DNA of 64,000 nt, from contig LR990052.1 of the NCBI GenBank assembly GCA_905147135.1, positions 12,896,200 through 12,960,199 on the forward strand. The letters are read 5' to 3'. Both the position numbers and the translations under genes were made by a program. The notes beneath the pieces were generated by a model. It made no database searches. It saw only the letters and a list, made by a program, of their open reading frames with translations, and was not told the origin of the DNA. The first letter of the stretch is position 1, and every line of letters starts with the position of its first letter. Positions 33,701 to 44,648 of this stretch are shown one piece after another. The DNA is from Blastobasis lacticolella (taxonomy: Eukaryota; Arthropoda; Insecta; Lepidoptera; Blastobasidae).

Positions 33701-34212
33701 AACCTGGGGCCTCTGTGTGGCAGACCAACCAACCAACTGAACCACTCCGGATCGTCAAATGGATATTCGTTATTTATGTTTAAGTATTTATTGTGCACAG
33801 CAAGAAATTATTACATTAATAGTAGGTGGACCTACGTTGAGCCAGAACGTAATACAACTATTGACATAACCCAAACAGCTCCACGGTAAAAACGTGAATC
33901 GATCCGCTTCTAAATTAAAATTTGATTGCCATCAAATTAAACTGTTTCAGTTATCAGTGTCACTAATTATGTCGCTCGTTACTCCATCAATAAGTAATAC
34001 GGTCAAGCAACTCGATACCTGAATTATTAAATCAAGAAGGGCTACTCGAAGACTAGGACCTTGTTTTCCTGAACCAACCACATTTTAATGTAATTGAACC
34101 ATGATTTTAAAATCAATGTGTTATATTTGTGCCTATTTTGATAATAACGGGCAATATTATACCTTTAGTTTAGGATTGGTATACACACTATTTGTTTGTA
34201 GACGAGTAAACA

Positions 34213-34478
34213 TCGTAGTTGGCCGTGTGGTGTCCGGCAAAGTAGAATAGCACCAACCCTGAACACTCGTGGGTGTCGTACAAGGCGACTAATGTATTCG
34301 AGGCACAAGATCTAGGATCGCCATAGGCTGGGTAACGGACAGCAGCTTTTTCCATTGTTATATTTATAATACAGCGATCTCCAACCCGCCTGCCCAGCGT
34401 GGAGATTGTGGCAAAGACCTCCTTTTTCATGGGAGAGGCTCTAGGTCCTGCAGAGGACTGTTGCGGGCTGTGATGATT
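34213..34478 (+). repeat. Retroelement 3'-region repeat 'family Y', copy 2
   Basis: CCGTGTGGTGTCCGGCAAAG, AGAATAGCACCAACCC, GTGGGTGTCGTACAAGGCG, GCGATCTCCAACCCGCC, AGCGTGGAGATTGTGGC, TGGGAGAGGCTCTAGGTC, CAGAGGACTGTTGCGGGCTG. Collinear with 28579-28850. The 99-codon minus-strand ORF (34188-34487) is antisense to it. Confidence 0.7.
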
Positions 34479-34802
34479 TTGGAACAAATTAGCTGGAAGT
34501 TCAGAGCATCCAACAAAGAGGATTTCTCAATATGACAACAACAAAAAAGACCCCGCGGAAGACTTCAAAAGATTATACGTGTCGAGAAAGACTTGAAATA
34601 TGAGACGATAGTTAATGGTCGCAGCACCTTGGAAGAACACAAAGTATGTGTACAAATAGACATAGAAATGGAAAATTCAATAATTATAGCCACGCAATTA
34701 CCTATATTTTTCCAACTTTACTTATAGAGGAGCAATATTTTGGGTCAACGTACTTTGTAAATGCACAGAAAGAACTTATAATTAATCTAACGTAATACAT
34801 AG

Positions 34803-34988
34803 TATAAAACAAAGTCGCTTCCCGCCATCTGTCCCTTTGTATCTATGTACGCTTAGATCTTTTAAAATATGCAATAGATTTTAATGCGGTTTTCAACAAT
34901 AGTGATTTAGAAAGGTTACAAGCAAGAAAAAAGGGTAGGTAGTAGTAAAGTAAGTATACGCGAACGAAGTCGCGCCGGGTCCACTAGT
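34803..34988 (+). mobile_element. Non-autonomous Helitron, near complete
   Basis: Starts near TATAAAACAAAGTCGCTTCC, has GATTTTAATGCGGTTTTC inside, and ends with hairpin CGCGAACGAAGTCGCG (34959-34974; 5-bp stem CGCGA/TCGCG), ten bases later CTAG (34984-34987) followed by T. This is the canonical Helitron 3' end. No coding sequence. Confidence 0.75.
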
Positions 34989-35555
34989 TAGCTTATAATT
35001 CATAATTATTTCCTGTAATGTAGCGCGTTCCTACACTGTGCGTTTACAAGGTACGTTGACCCAAAACATTTTTTTATTCACAAAATTCATTTACGAATCA
35101 GCGGTCATCGGTGTAACGGTGCATAAAAGCCAGGTTCAGGGTGTTCGGGGCACGCAACGCGCTCGTAAGATTTTAGCCGCACATCAACACATCCTGTATA
35201 TCAGGGCAACTACGGGGTGCTGTTATTTTTCATATCTCTTCCGCGGCCGGCGGCAATTACTTTTAATTCCCACCCTTTCGTTGTTGTAAAGCGGGTATGA
35301 AGTTTCGCGGGATTTTTTTTAATGACTGTCGGCAACTTTGACGACTGTTTTTTGTGTTTTTTTTTTTGCCTTTTTATGTCACAGTGGAGCGTGGCTCGGT
35401 TGAGGTCTAATGAACACATGTGAAGGTATAGGTACCTATCGAGGTTAATAAAAAAGAAAGTTGCAGCCGAGGTGCAGACATTGGGGAAGAGTTTATGAAG
35501 TATTGAAACATATTGTTTGTTATATGATCATTAATTTAATAGATTCTTAAAGCTA

Positions 35556-35667
35556 CATCATCATCATATCAGCGAAAGGGCGCCCACTGCTGGGCATAGG
35601 CCTACCCCAGAGATCTACACAAAGGCCGGTCCTGTGCCTTTCGCATCCAGCTGGTACCTGCGATCTT
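35556..35667 (-). pseudogene. RTE-type retrotransposon C-terminus (minus strand)
   Basis: Minus-strand frame: KIAGTSWMRKAQDRPLCRSL, G, premature stop at 35602-35604, then AYAQQWAPF and the terminal stop, followed by a TGATGATG tail. Same family as 18180-18350 but with a nonsense change in the GEAY motif (GAG to TAG-type) and a further cut 5' side. Confidence 0.8.
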
Positions 35668-36325
35668 CAAGCTATTTACGTTATAATAACAAACAAAAAC
35701 AAAATTAAAACTGGCGAGGAATATAAATATAAAAATTCATTTTCTCTATCTGAAACCATTTATTGATACTAATATTTTTATTAGCCCTAAAAAGACGTCT
35801 AATCTTTCCGCTATTGTTTCGCAGCAAAATTTCTAAGACAAAAATGATGTACAACCCAACCCACGCGAGTAATAAAGTTATAGCGTGTCGTTCCACACGA
35901 CAAATTGACCGCGCAAACGATTTGAGCGATACAAAACTTCAAACGCTGCGAGTGTATCTTCCCTCGCTCCTCCGTATTACATTTGTCAGTGTCCTGCAAC
36001 TTTTATTGCGTCGGCTATGACATACACCAGAACAATCTCTGAGAACTGCAGCTCTCCGCGCCCACATCCGCAAGCATTCCGACCACCTAAACAATTTGGA
36101 AATGGAACAAGGGTGCGTCGCACTTTGCATAAAAATACCGAGACGTCAACCGTTTACAAATAACTTCTTCCCCCCTTCCCATTGGCGTAATTCTTGTTTC
36201 CCGTTTTAAAGAAAGTTATGACACAAATATGAAAACATTAAAATTGAATCGCGGCCAAATATGTTAAGTTTCGTGGGGACTTCTGGGTAGGGAGGTGAAT
36301 ACCAATCACTGGACGGCACGCTGTA
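35668..36325. other. Non-coding stretch
   Basis: Several opposed ORFs (35705-36130) overlap on both strands without domain resemblance. No repeat recognised. Confidence 0.4.
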
Positions 36326-36385
36326 GAGCCTCGCTACGCCGTAGCCCGTAGACGCGCTACGCGGAGGCTCGTAGCCCGTAGCGGC
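36326..36385. repeat. GCTACG/CGTAGC palindromic repeat, copy 2
   Basis: GAGCCTC (36326-36332) pairs with GAGGCTC (36364-36370), and the space between is filled by GCTACGCCGTAGCCCGTAG and CGCGCTACGCGG, themselves self-complementary. Shares the GCTACGCCGTAG core with 22205-22266. Probably a short foldback element. Confidence 0.45.
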
Positions 36386-36779
36386 CCAACTTTTTAACGC
36401 AACAATAAGTATCGGAGAATTAGATTTTTTACGATGCAATAAAGTTAAGTAAGTACCTAATAGGCATAAAAGCTTGTAGCGTACGTATATTAGCATAATG
36501 GTCGCTATAGTTTCGAAGTTAGATGGTTTGATTATTGGAGAATTTCCTGATTTCAAATGTTTTAAAATTATTTTTTTTAATCAGTGGCGATTTATAATTA
36601 TTTTTTGGATGGGCACTACTTATAAAACCAGTAATAATTTAAAAAATTGCATATTTTTTTGTCGCCAATATTTTTACACCTAACTTCGGCCCTAATTAAA
36701 TTGGGACTGCATTTTCCTGACAGAGCGCGAGTAACACTGATGAACCGCCGCTAATTGGGAGGTGAGAGTTCGACACCCC

Positions 36780-37480
36780 GAGTTTTATTGTAAGAATATT
36801 TCGGCCCCGCCGCGGTGATAAATCAAACTCGAAACCGTAATGAAAGCGAACGGATCGCGTCGCGAAGAGAGGGAGGAAAAAATATCACGGAAAAAATCAG
36901 GTGCGTCCCCCGGTCGGGCGAGAAAAACAGTCGGTCGGGCGTCGTGGGGGGCGGGCGGGGGGAGGGGGGTGTCGCGGGGGGTGGGGTGCCGCGGGGGCGG
37001 GGGCGGGGGGGGCGGTCGATGCGGCGGGCGGGGCCGGCGCTGCGTGCGCCGCGGGGCCGGCCGCCGCCGCGCGCCACACTCCGCTCGCAGCCCGCCGCCG
37101 CCGCGCGTCCTCGCGCGTCTCCCGCGCGCTCGCACGTGGTGCCGTCCGCACTCGCTCGTCCGCCGCCCGCCACCCGCCGCTCGCCGCCCGGTACATGTCC
37201 ACAGTGCTAAACTCAGTGCTTCCCGGAACGACCGCGCGAGTGATCCCGCACCACAGTCTCGACCAGGAGCCGAGTTGCACAGCACTCAGGGTTAGTACCG
37301 ACGGCGCCGGACCCCGGTGCCACCGACGCCGGTGATCGATAGCGCGCCAAGCCGAAAACTTTATTTCGGGCGCGCAAACTTTGCCGAAGTTAGCGCGAGC
37401 GCGATGCACCGCAGCAAGTGGTTCCGCCGCGCGCGGCCCACAACAAACAGACCCGCCGGCCGGCTGCATGCCGCCGACAC
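36780..37480 (+). promoter_or_regulatory. CpG island, candidate promoter and first exon
   Basis: The most CpG-rich block of the window, with a G-run (next entry) followed by C/CG-rich sequence. ACTCAGTGCT at 37211-37220 gives an arthropod initiator (TCAGT, A+1 at 37215); GATCC at 37242-37246 is a 4/5 match to the downstream promoter element at the right distance. A CAGG|GTTAGT donor-like site at 37287-37296 would end a non-coding first exon of about 76 nt. Six long overlapping ORFs on both strands (36785-37469) reflect lack of stops in CG-rich sequence. No protein family is recognised in any of them. Confidence 0.4.
36945..37014 (+). other. G-quadruplex-prone G-run
   Basis: About 70 bp in which G-runs of 3-8 recur every few bases (GGGGGGCGGGCGGGGGGAGG, CGGGGGCGGGGGCGGGGGGG). 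Many ways to choose four G-tracts with short loops. Placed about 200 bp upstream of the candidate initiator, a usual location for promoter G4s. Confidence 0.7.
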
Positions 37481-37780
37481 TCGATACGGCCGCTGATTCC
37501 TGTCCACTTGCGAGGATTCCGGCCCGGTGACACCGGCCGGTATATTTTTTATTTTTTTCATGCCCAAAAATCGCGATAAGATAAGAGCCGCCGGTACACT
37601 AATAGCTGGAAATAAAATTGTGGAATCGCATGTAACGGCGGTATTAGCCGTGAACGGTTCAAGTTTGCCTACTTTCTGAAATTGCCGCTGGTGGGCCGTT
37701 CGGCCGGAGCCGATTGGCGGGTCTGTTTTGTCGTATTTCGCCGGGAACGGCATGTAATCTCGGAGTGGCACCGATGAGTC
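37481..37780. promoter_or_regulatory. GC-rich shoulder of the CpG island
   Basis: GCCGCTGGTGGGCCGTTCGGCC and CCGGAGCCGATTGGCGG (a CCAAT box on the minus strand) continue the GC-rich domain. The minus-strand ORF 37361-37771 (136 codons) covers it but has no known motif and lacks support. Possibly an intronic enhancer. Confidence 0.3.
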
Positions 37781-38528
37781 AACATTTTTTTACGTCAATA
37801 CCTTAGCAACGGCTTCCGCATTAGCATTGCGTCAGAGCTCGTGCACGAATGCCACTGTGCGCGATCACTGTACTTTTATAGCTTACGATGTGGGGCGCGC
37901 CTTTGCGTGCACTTAAAAAGTTTGAGTAGCGATTCAAACTGTTTAGAACCGAGTGTATTGATAAACAAATTCTAGAGAGACTGAGAGGTGTTTACCGTAA
38001 TAAATTGTGAGAATGAGAGTACGTCACTGAGACAAAAAGAAATTCTAAACCTTTGATATATCCGAGCTACATTTCTGACTTGATTGATGATGATAGCTCG
38101 TCGGACTCGGGACGTGTCACTAAAATACATTTTTATGCCCCACTGCCATTGTAGTGGAAGCGTAGAGAATACGCGTTTGAAATATAAAATCAAGTAGTCA
38201 GTACTTTTGTTAGTTTTATAGATTTAAATGTATTAAATATTTAGCATTCATATATTTTTATTTTGTTGTCTTACGTAGATGGTCTTGTATTTATTTTAAT
38301 GTATTCTTTGTAATTAAATCCTTGATTGCTTTTTTTGTTTTTTTTTGTTCACTATCGTCGTAAAAAATAATTTAATTATGTAAATCGATCAAAGTATCTA
38401 CGTTATTTAGTTATAATATTTTATATAAATTGTTTTATTGTAATATTTAATTTCTTTGTCGGACAGAATTGCATTAGGCAAAATTTTATGTTGCAGCTAA
38501 AACGCGCTAAGAAATAACTTATATATTG
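37781..38528. other. Non-coding AT-rich stretch
   Basis: No exon or repeat recognised; T-rich runs near 38325-38350. Confidence 0.5.
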
Positions 38529-38680
38529 TATAAAACAAAGTCGCTTCCCGCTGTGTGTACGCGATCTTTTAAACAACGCAACGGATTTTAATGCGCTTTT
38601 CAACAATAGATAGAGTGATTCAAGAGGGAGGTTTATAAGGTAGGAAAACACGCGAACGAAGTCGCGCCGGGCTAACCGGT
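38529..38680 (+). mobile_element. Non-autonomous Helitron with degraded terminus
   Basis: Begins TATAAAACAAAGTCGCTTCC, has CAACGGATTTTAATGCGC inside, and carries the 3' hairpin CGCGAACGAAGTCGCG, followed by CCGGGCTAACCGGT where CTAG|T is expected. The terminal tetranucleotide is thus altered (CTAA). A second, intact terminus follows 165 bp on. Confidence 0.7.
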
Positions 38681-38840
38681 AAATTATAAAAGAGTCAAAA
38701 ATAGCAAGTTTGATACCGAAAAAATAAATAAACTGAAAATATCAGATTTTTTAAATACTATTCCTTGTATAATGAAGAGTAGGGTAGGGGTAGGGTAGCC
38801 GTAGAACAATACGCGAACGAAATCGCGCCGAGCCAACTAG
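38681..38840 (+). mobile_element. Second Helitron 3' terminus
   Basis: Hairpin CGCGAACGAAATCGCG at 38812-38827, then CCGAGCCAA and CTAG (38837-38840) followed by T. Preceded by AGGGTAGGGGTAGGGTAGCC. No Helitron 5' block lies between 38680 and this end, so either it is a solo end fragment or the terminus of one composite element starting at 38529. Confidence 0.6.
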
Positions 38841-39383
38841 TAAAATGATAAATAGATACATGTAACCTTATAACAAGCTCTAAAATTATTTACAAAAACA
38901 CATCAAACACAAAAATGTCAGCAAATAAAGCTGTATAAATACAGTAATTAAAATATGTTTCCAAAATTTATGTGTTATGAAACTTATCAATAATAAAAGA
39001 AGGGATTTATTCTTATAGACAAATACAATATGTATATAAATGTAATGTATTAAAAAAGCAATATTTCATTACAAGCGTAACCATACATATCCGCGATCAA
39101 AACAGTAAGCAAAAACATGTTTTTTTTTTTGTATAAAGAAGTGACATTGTCTTCGGACAAAGCTCCTTGAGCATAGATCTAAAAAAAACTCTGCTAAGAT
39201 TTAAAACGTAATATTTTAACTAGCACATGCGACTATGGTCAGTATTAATTTTTACTATGAAGCCTTATAACAGTCAGGTATAAAACTTACTTTAATTGTC
39301 GACCAAGCGCGAGTCGGACGCGAAAACAAAGGGTTACGTTCATTCATAAGAAAGAAACGAGTCTAGACCTTTCCTAAACGATT

Positions 39384-39470
39384 CGCAACGCCCCTGATGG
39401 TGCGGATCTTTATACGCGGCGTGATCACTCTCTATCAGGTGACCTGTTATTTCTCTATAATAAAAAAAAC
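39384..39470 (+). repeat. LINE 3'-end fragment
   Basis: CGCAACGCCCCTGATGGTG, GGCGTGATCACTCTC and TATCAGGTGACCTGTTA, ending in an A-rich run, correspond to the 3' end seen at 23466 and 61010. Strongly diverged. Confidence 0.5.
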
Positions 39471-39667
39471 AACAATTATTCATACTAGAGCAACATGTGA
39501 CCCGGAATTTACCGCTAGGGTGAGCAAGAGTATTAAATAAGAAACATTGGCACGCGAGTCTGACTCATGCTTGGCCAGTTTTTATTATTTATTGTAAGAG
39601 TACTTTAAGTTAGGCTACAACGCAAAAGTTTTAAACGTCATTATTAGTAATAATTATCACTACGTAT

Positions 39668-39821
39668 TATAAAACAAAGTCCCACGCCGCATCTGCCTGT
39701 GTGCTCGCGAAAAACTCAATAACTACTGACGGATATTCATTCAATTTTCACCAGACAAAGGAAGATTTAGGTGTATAATTTGTTAAGGTTCTCACCCGTG
39801 CGGAGACGGGCGGGTCACTAG
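39668..39821 (+). mobile_element. Non-autonomous Helitron, near complete
   Basis: Starts TATAAAACAAAGTCCCACGC, then CTGACGGATATTCATTC. The 3' hairpin is CCCGT-GCGGAG-ACGGG (39795-39810) and the end CTAG (39818-39821) followed by T. Different hairpin sequence from 34803 but the same structure and 5' block, so it is a sister subfamily; the minus-strand copy at 30037 is closest. Confidence 0.75.
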
Positions 39822-40568
39822 TTACCGATTAATATTTGTATCTAAACTCATAATACTAGGAAAACCCATTGTAACATTAAAATTATCCGAATGTACCGCT
39901 TCATGCGTTCAGCTTCCACAATACATTTATAATTCAACGATATCTTAAGATGAAGTAGCACGAAAATAGCAGCTTAAGGGGATAAAAATAAGCATTGCAT
40001 CTCAAAACTTTTCAGCCACATCTTAAGTTGTGCTTTGAAAGGTCACCTTTAGCCAGAATAACCGGTGATTGTGAATGGTATTGGCCTCATAAAATATAAG
40101 TAATAACATTGTCTGGACGTATTTTTGTTACTTTGATTACCTACTGGCTTTCTTTGTGAGTAATTTAAAACGATATATGTCTACGGTAAAAGATTTAGGT
40201 AATTTAACTTATTTAAATATAATAGGTACTGATTCTACTCAAGATTTCTGTCAATTTAATTAGTTTATAGTAGATAATACCTACCTACATTTTTTCTATA
40301 GGAATAGGCCGTTTACTATATTACCTACATTTTAAACAAATTATTATTATTAAAAATTTTAAGAATTACTTGTTACGCCTGCGTAAAATACGACTTTTCG
40401 CCTCATATTTTACCCGTAGCTAGAAGTAAAGAAGTCATAGAGAGTATGTTCGTGTTTTATTGCTTACGTATCGTGCAAGCATTGTAGTTCGTGACTAAAA
40501 AAAAATTGCCTCAATATAATACTGTATTTATACGGAATTCAGTCTTGACGAAAGGCCTAGGTTAGGCG
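39822..40568. other. Non-coding AT-rich stretch
   Basis: No recognised structure. Confidence 0.5.
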
Positions 40569-41165
40569 TTTGAACGAAGCTCTAGGCAGCGAAGCCAATC
40601 TAGTGCGTTTAATGCTACCAAAATACAGGCATGTTTGTTTTCCGCCAAATGAAGTCTACTATATTCCGAAATGTACCTGAGGAAATTACTGACAACTCCT
40701 TGGTGTTGAGCGTTGGACAGTATATCAAAATCAAAGCAAAGACTGCAGCCAAAGAACTTGGTATCCTTTTGAAAGTCAGGCAGTACTTCAGTTCAAAGCA
40801 GTTGCTTCAGTTATATCAAGCGCAAGTCCGATCCTGCATGGAGTACTACTGCCACCTCTGAGATGGATCAGCCAAATACCAACTGGTCGCTTTGGATTCG
40901 GTGGAAAACCGTGCAAAGCAGATAAATTGTGACCCGCAAATGATTGAAGCAAAACTGCAGAGCCTTGAGCATCGGCGTAGGGTTGCGCGTCTGTCGGTCT
41001 TCTACAGGTTGCATATCGGAGAAAGTGCGAAGCCGTTACACGACCTTATTCCGCCGGCCTCTCTCTGCCATCGGGAAACGCGTTCCGGGCAAACGCTTCA
41101 TCCTTATGTCGTGGATCTTCCAGCTATACGCACGAGCCGCTTTGGTTCAACCTTTATAATGCTAA
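40569..41165 (+). pseudogene. CR1/Jockey-type LINE reverse-transcriptase C-terminal pseudogene
   Basis: The most complete LINE relic in the window. In order: RLNEALGSEANLVR, frameshift, FNATKIQACLFSAK, stop/frameshift, TAAKELGILLKVRQYFSSK, QAQVRSCMEYYCHL, stop at about 40859-40861 where Trp is expected, DGSAKYQLVALDSVENRAKQ, LEHRRRVARLSVFYRLH, LHDLIPPAS, HPYVVDLPAIRTSRFGSTF. This is the thumb/C-terminal region downstream of the RT catalytic domain in a CR1/Jockey-group polyprotein. The YxDD catalytic motif is not included. At least one stop and two frame breaks. It shares its terminal motifs with 31515-31860. Confidence 0.85.
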
Positions 41166-44100
41166 TTTAAAAAAAAGACCACATAACACCAAACCCGTAA
41201 CACCAACACCCGTGAGATATGCAACAATCACGCCATTTTATTGCCCCGGTGACGCGTTTAAGTTGCTGACATACAAAATCATACTAAAGCTGGCTACACA
41301 CGTCCCATCTCCCGATCCAGTTAGAGCGCCGACTTTTTGGACCGGCTCGGTATGAAAAAAAAAACGGGCGGCACTCTCGGTAAAGGTAGCTATCAGGGAG
41401 GGAGGGAGAGAGTACAAAATAACCAGACGGACTTCTGCCCAGCCTAAAAATTAAAATACAAAATAGGACAAAGATAGGAGAAAAAAGTGGAATTAGTGTA
41501 TAAAAAGTGATTTAATTCACAAAATAGGACATTAATATATTTTTCAATCGTCAAATATTACAGGACTATAATAGGAAATCACTCTCGCGTACTTTTTTAA
41601 TTATAAGTCTAGTCGCAGTTTGGAAATCATCCTTTGAGCTCTTTAGAAAATAGTAAATTAGATACGAATTTGGAAGCTGAATTCTTACAAATTTAATTCG
41701 TGCTGAAACGCATAATTGTTATAAATTTTCTTGTTTTGCTCGGAATGCTTTACCTAAGCTTTTTTATTATTCTTTATTTTGTTATTAATTCGTATTAATT
41801 CATAGGTATATATTCAAAATGTAGTACTTACCTATTAACCCGGTCGCAGACGCGAACTACTCTCTATGCCATTAGCACATTTAAAATAAACCGATACAAA
41901 TGCAATAATTATGGATCATATAATGTAGTGGCAGCGATATTGAGGATATACCTTTGAAAATTTGGTTATTAGATTAATATTCAGGTTTTATTTATGTTTT
42001 TTGTTATACTTAAAATAAAACTTACCTTTTTAATAATATAATAAAATTATAGAGCTTTGATTTATAATATAAGTAATCCTATACAAATTAACACATCTAA
42101 ATAAAAACCCCTGCCGCGTACTAAATCAATCTTAGCATATTTTTTTGTAAATGAAACTGAAGTATACGAAATTTTAATTAACAAACGTCGGTATTTCAAC
42201 AAATTTTCGTAAATGTGGTTTGCCGGCAGTCTTACGTACAATAATTAAATTCCTTTTACCGTAATAAAATATTCAACGCGGTTATTATCTCCGCGAAAAG
42301 CTAATTCGATTTTCGTTATCTTAATGAAAAAATATTATTTTATGTATGGCACGAGTAAAGGCTAAGTAATTTAATAGATTGGTATATTCTACTAAAAGTT
42401 AATAAGTCAATCTAAATAAATTCCATTTTGCACCCGTGAATCAACCAATAGACATTCGATACATAAACTATATCGTGAAGGGTTGCCCGAGAGCTTTTTA
42501 AGATGTTATCCGTGGCATTGATGATATCACGTAGGTTTTATAATTAACAAGTTCACATTTTCGGCATAAATAAATGGGAGCCATCATATCAACGAAAAAT
42601 AATTGTACCTACTTCCTTTTTAACGCCTTCAGATCAAGTTATCGATGCCTATAACTAAAATTATATTAAGGGCCTGCCAATCTGATTTTTCGATTTAAAT
42701 TATAAATATTAACAAGACAATATTCGAAGTTTTTTCACTTTGACTATCAGATTTGATACTCCCTTAATTATTATTAGTCCCTTGAGACTAAATCAGGCCC
42801 ACGCTTTAAAATAAAAAAATCCATCAACCCGAACCTAATAATTCAAAGCAGTAAATCTAGAATCCATATCAAGAAGCTTAAACTGACACAGTAACTCCCA
42901 AGGCTCACTCCATTGGCAAAATCGATACGAAATCGACAGATAGCTGATTCGATTCTGCGTTGCTAACAGCAATCCTGTGTTCTTGTCTCCTCACCGCCCA
43001 AACACGGCTAATGATGGAGCAGCGAATGATGATAGATGAAACTTAAATGTCACACGCATTGACACAGTCTCCCGAACTATTATATGGTGACGCCTGTGCC
43101 ATTATTTCGCGGGTAGGGTTGGCGAAGTTGAATTTTGTGAGGTTTTCGAGATTCAGTTTCTGATTTTTTTGTAGAAAGGTTTTGTGATGGGCATTTAAGT
43201 TTTTCAGGGACAATATATAAGTAATTAATCAAAAATTTAAAATCAAGTTTGTGGTATATAAAATTTCTGACAGAGTCCGCTTATATAGTTCAATAATGCA
43301 TACATGCATAATATCACGATTTTCCCCTGAAACTCATTAATAAATGCTTTAGCAAAGCTTTTTTATTAAATTTAAAACACGGAGCTGTAAAAAAGTTTTT
43401 GGAAAGAAAAATATAACGGTATTGTAAAAAAAATATTTTTTAAATGGTGTACGGCAGACATCAGCAACACAAGGGCCAATGGGGCAATGTTTTTTGAAAA
43501 AATATATCCGAAAACGTTCAAAAAACACTTATACGCTTACTCAAGAATTCACCGGCGATCGTGTCATTTATTTGTCTCAATAAAAGATATGTTACATAAA
43601 CATTTTATTCAATGTAAACTTCGATTCTAATTTTACGACCATAGGCGTCCTAATAAATTAAAACTAAATGAAAAATATGTAGTACGTCGCTCTTGAGCAC
43701 TCAGTTCCGATGTCATCCCTAAGTATCGATAATCTCAGTCTCACACACGCGCAGATAAACAACAACTCTGATCCGATTACAGTGTTCCTATGTAAGTAAC
43801 TTCACTTACAGAGTAATCTATTGTTATATTATACGCGTCTGTATTAGGTACACAATGGCTCGACATCGAAAGTAATATGCGCGATTAGAAGCTTACTCAG
43901 ATATACGAGAGAGATGTTATAGAGGTGATTATTACACGATGATTTTATTAAACGTTAGTTACAAAATGATTTGTTTGATTTTTTTGCATTTTGTACCTTA
44001 TAAAGAATCTTATTGCAAAGTATTCGAAGATTGTCTGTTTGTCTACTATTTCATTTTTGGAAACTAAAATAGAATACGACATAAAAAAATACTTATTTGG

Positions 44101-44500
44101 TCCGTATTAAAAATATCGCAGCTGTTCCATATTGATAGCTTAAATACTTTAAAACGTGACGAATAAAATATATCACACGCTAATACCAAAAAGCCCAATA
44201 AATTGCTAGTGAACACCGTATTTAATTTAAAACTTGCAAACCCTGAGTAAAATGTTTCATAGTAAATGTTTTATCTACACGGTTTCATATTTGTAGACCA
44301 CTTAACGGATTTTGATTATAATCATACATTAACAATTTATCATCAAACATGAGCGATTTAACTGCTGGAACTTAATTTATTACAGTGTTATATCAAGCGT
44401 TAAATAATACTACTTTAATACTTTATGGAATTTACAAACTATCTACAGTTTCGTTGTTAGTTCTATCAAAATATATTTAAAAAAATCAAAATATATACCG
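41166..44500. other. Long AT-rich non-coding stretch
   Basis: More than 3 kb with no open frame over 60 codons on either strand and very high A/T content. Only a G-rich GGAGGGAGGGAGAGAG patch (about 41397-41412) and microsatellite-like A/T tracts stand out. Confidence 0.55.
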
Positions 44501-44648
44501 GCTCCTGTCCGACTCTGTTCAACCAGTCTCAGGGACTCCAGAGGAAGGCCATGGTCAACTTCGCTTCGCCAATAGTATTAGGAGATACACCTAACGAGTG
44601 GCGGGAATCATAGATAGGAGATAGGAGCTATCACAGATCAGGAGCTGA

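Noticed and set aside
35038..35289. 83-codon frame with VTVHKSQVQG, recalling a helicase motif (TINKSQGQ) of Helitron/Pif1
   Set aside because: Only the short word matches; no other helicase motif is near and the frame ends quickly. Chance is the simpler reading despite a Helitron end 50 bp upstream.
36785..37469. Six long overlapping ORFs (116-190 codons) on both strands
   Set aside because: They lie in extremely CG-rich DNA where stops are rare, overlap on both strands and in most frames, have Arg/Ala/Pro/Gly-only composition and no motif. Explained by base composition.
42980..43040. CACCGCCCAAACACGGCTAATGATGGAGC as another LINE 3'UTR fragment
   Set aside because: Only a partial likeness to 16098-16176; the diagnostic CATCTCACC block is missing.
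44510..44640. CAGGGACTCCAGAGGAAGGCC as a LINE 'LQRKA' remnant
   Set aside because: One short word resembles RT C-terminal sequence, but no further motif follows in any frame.
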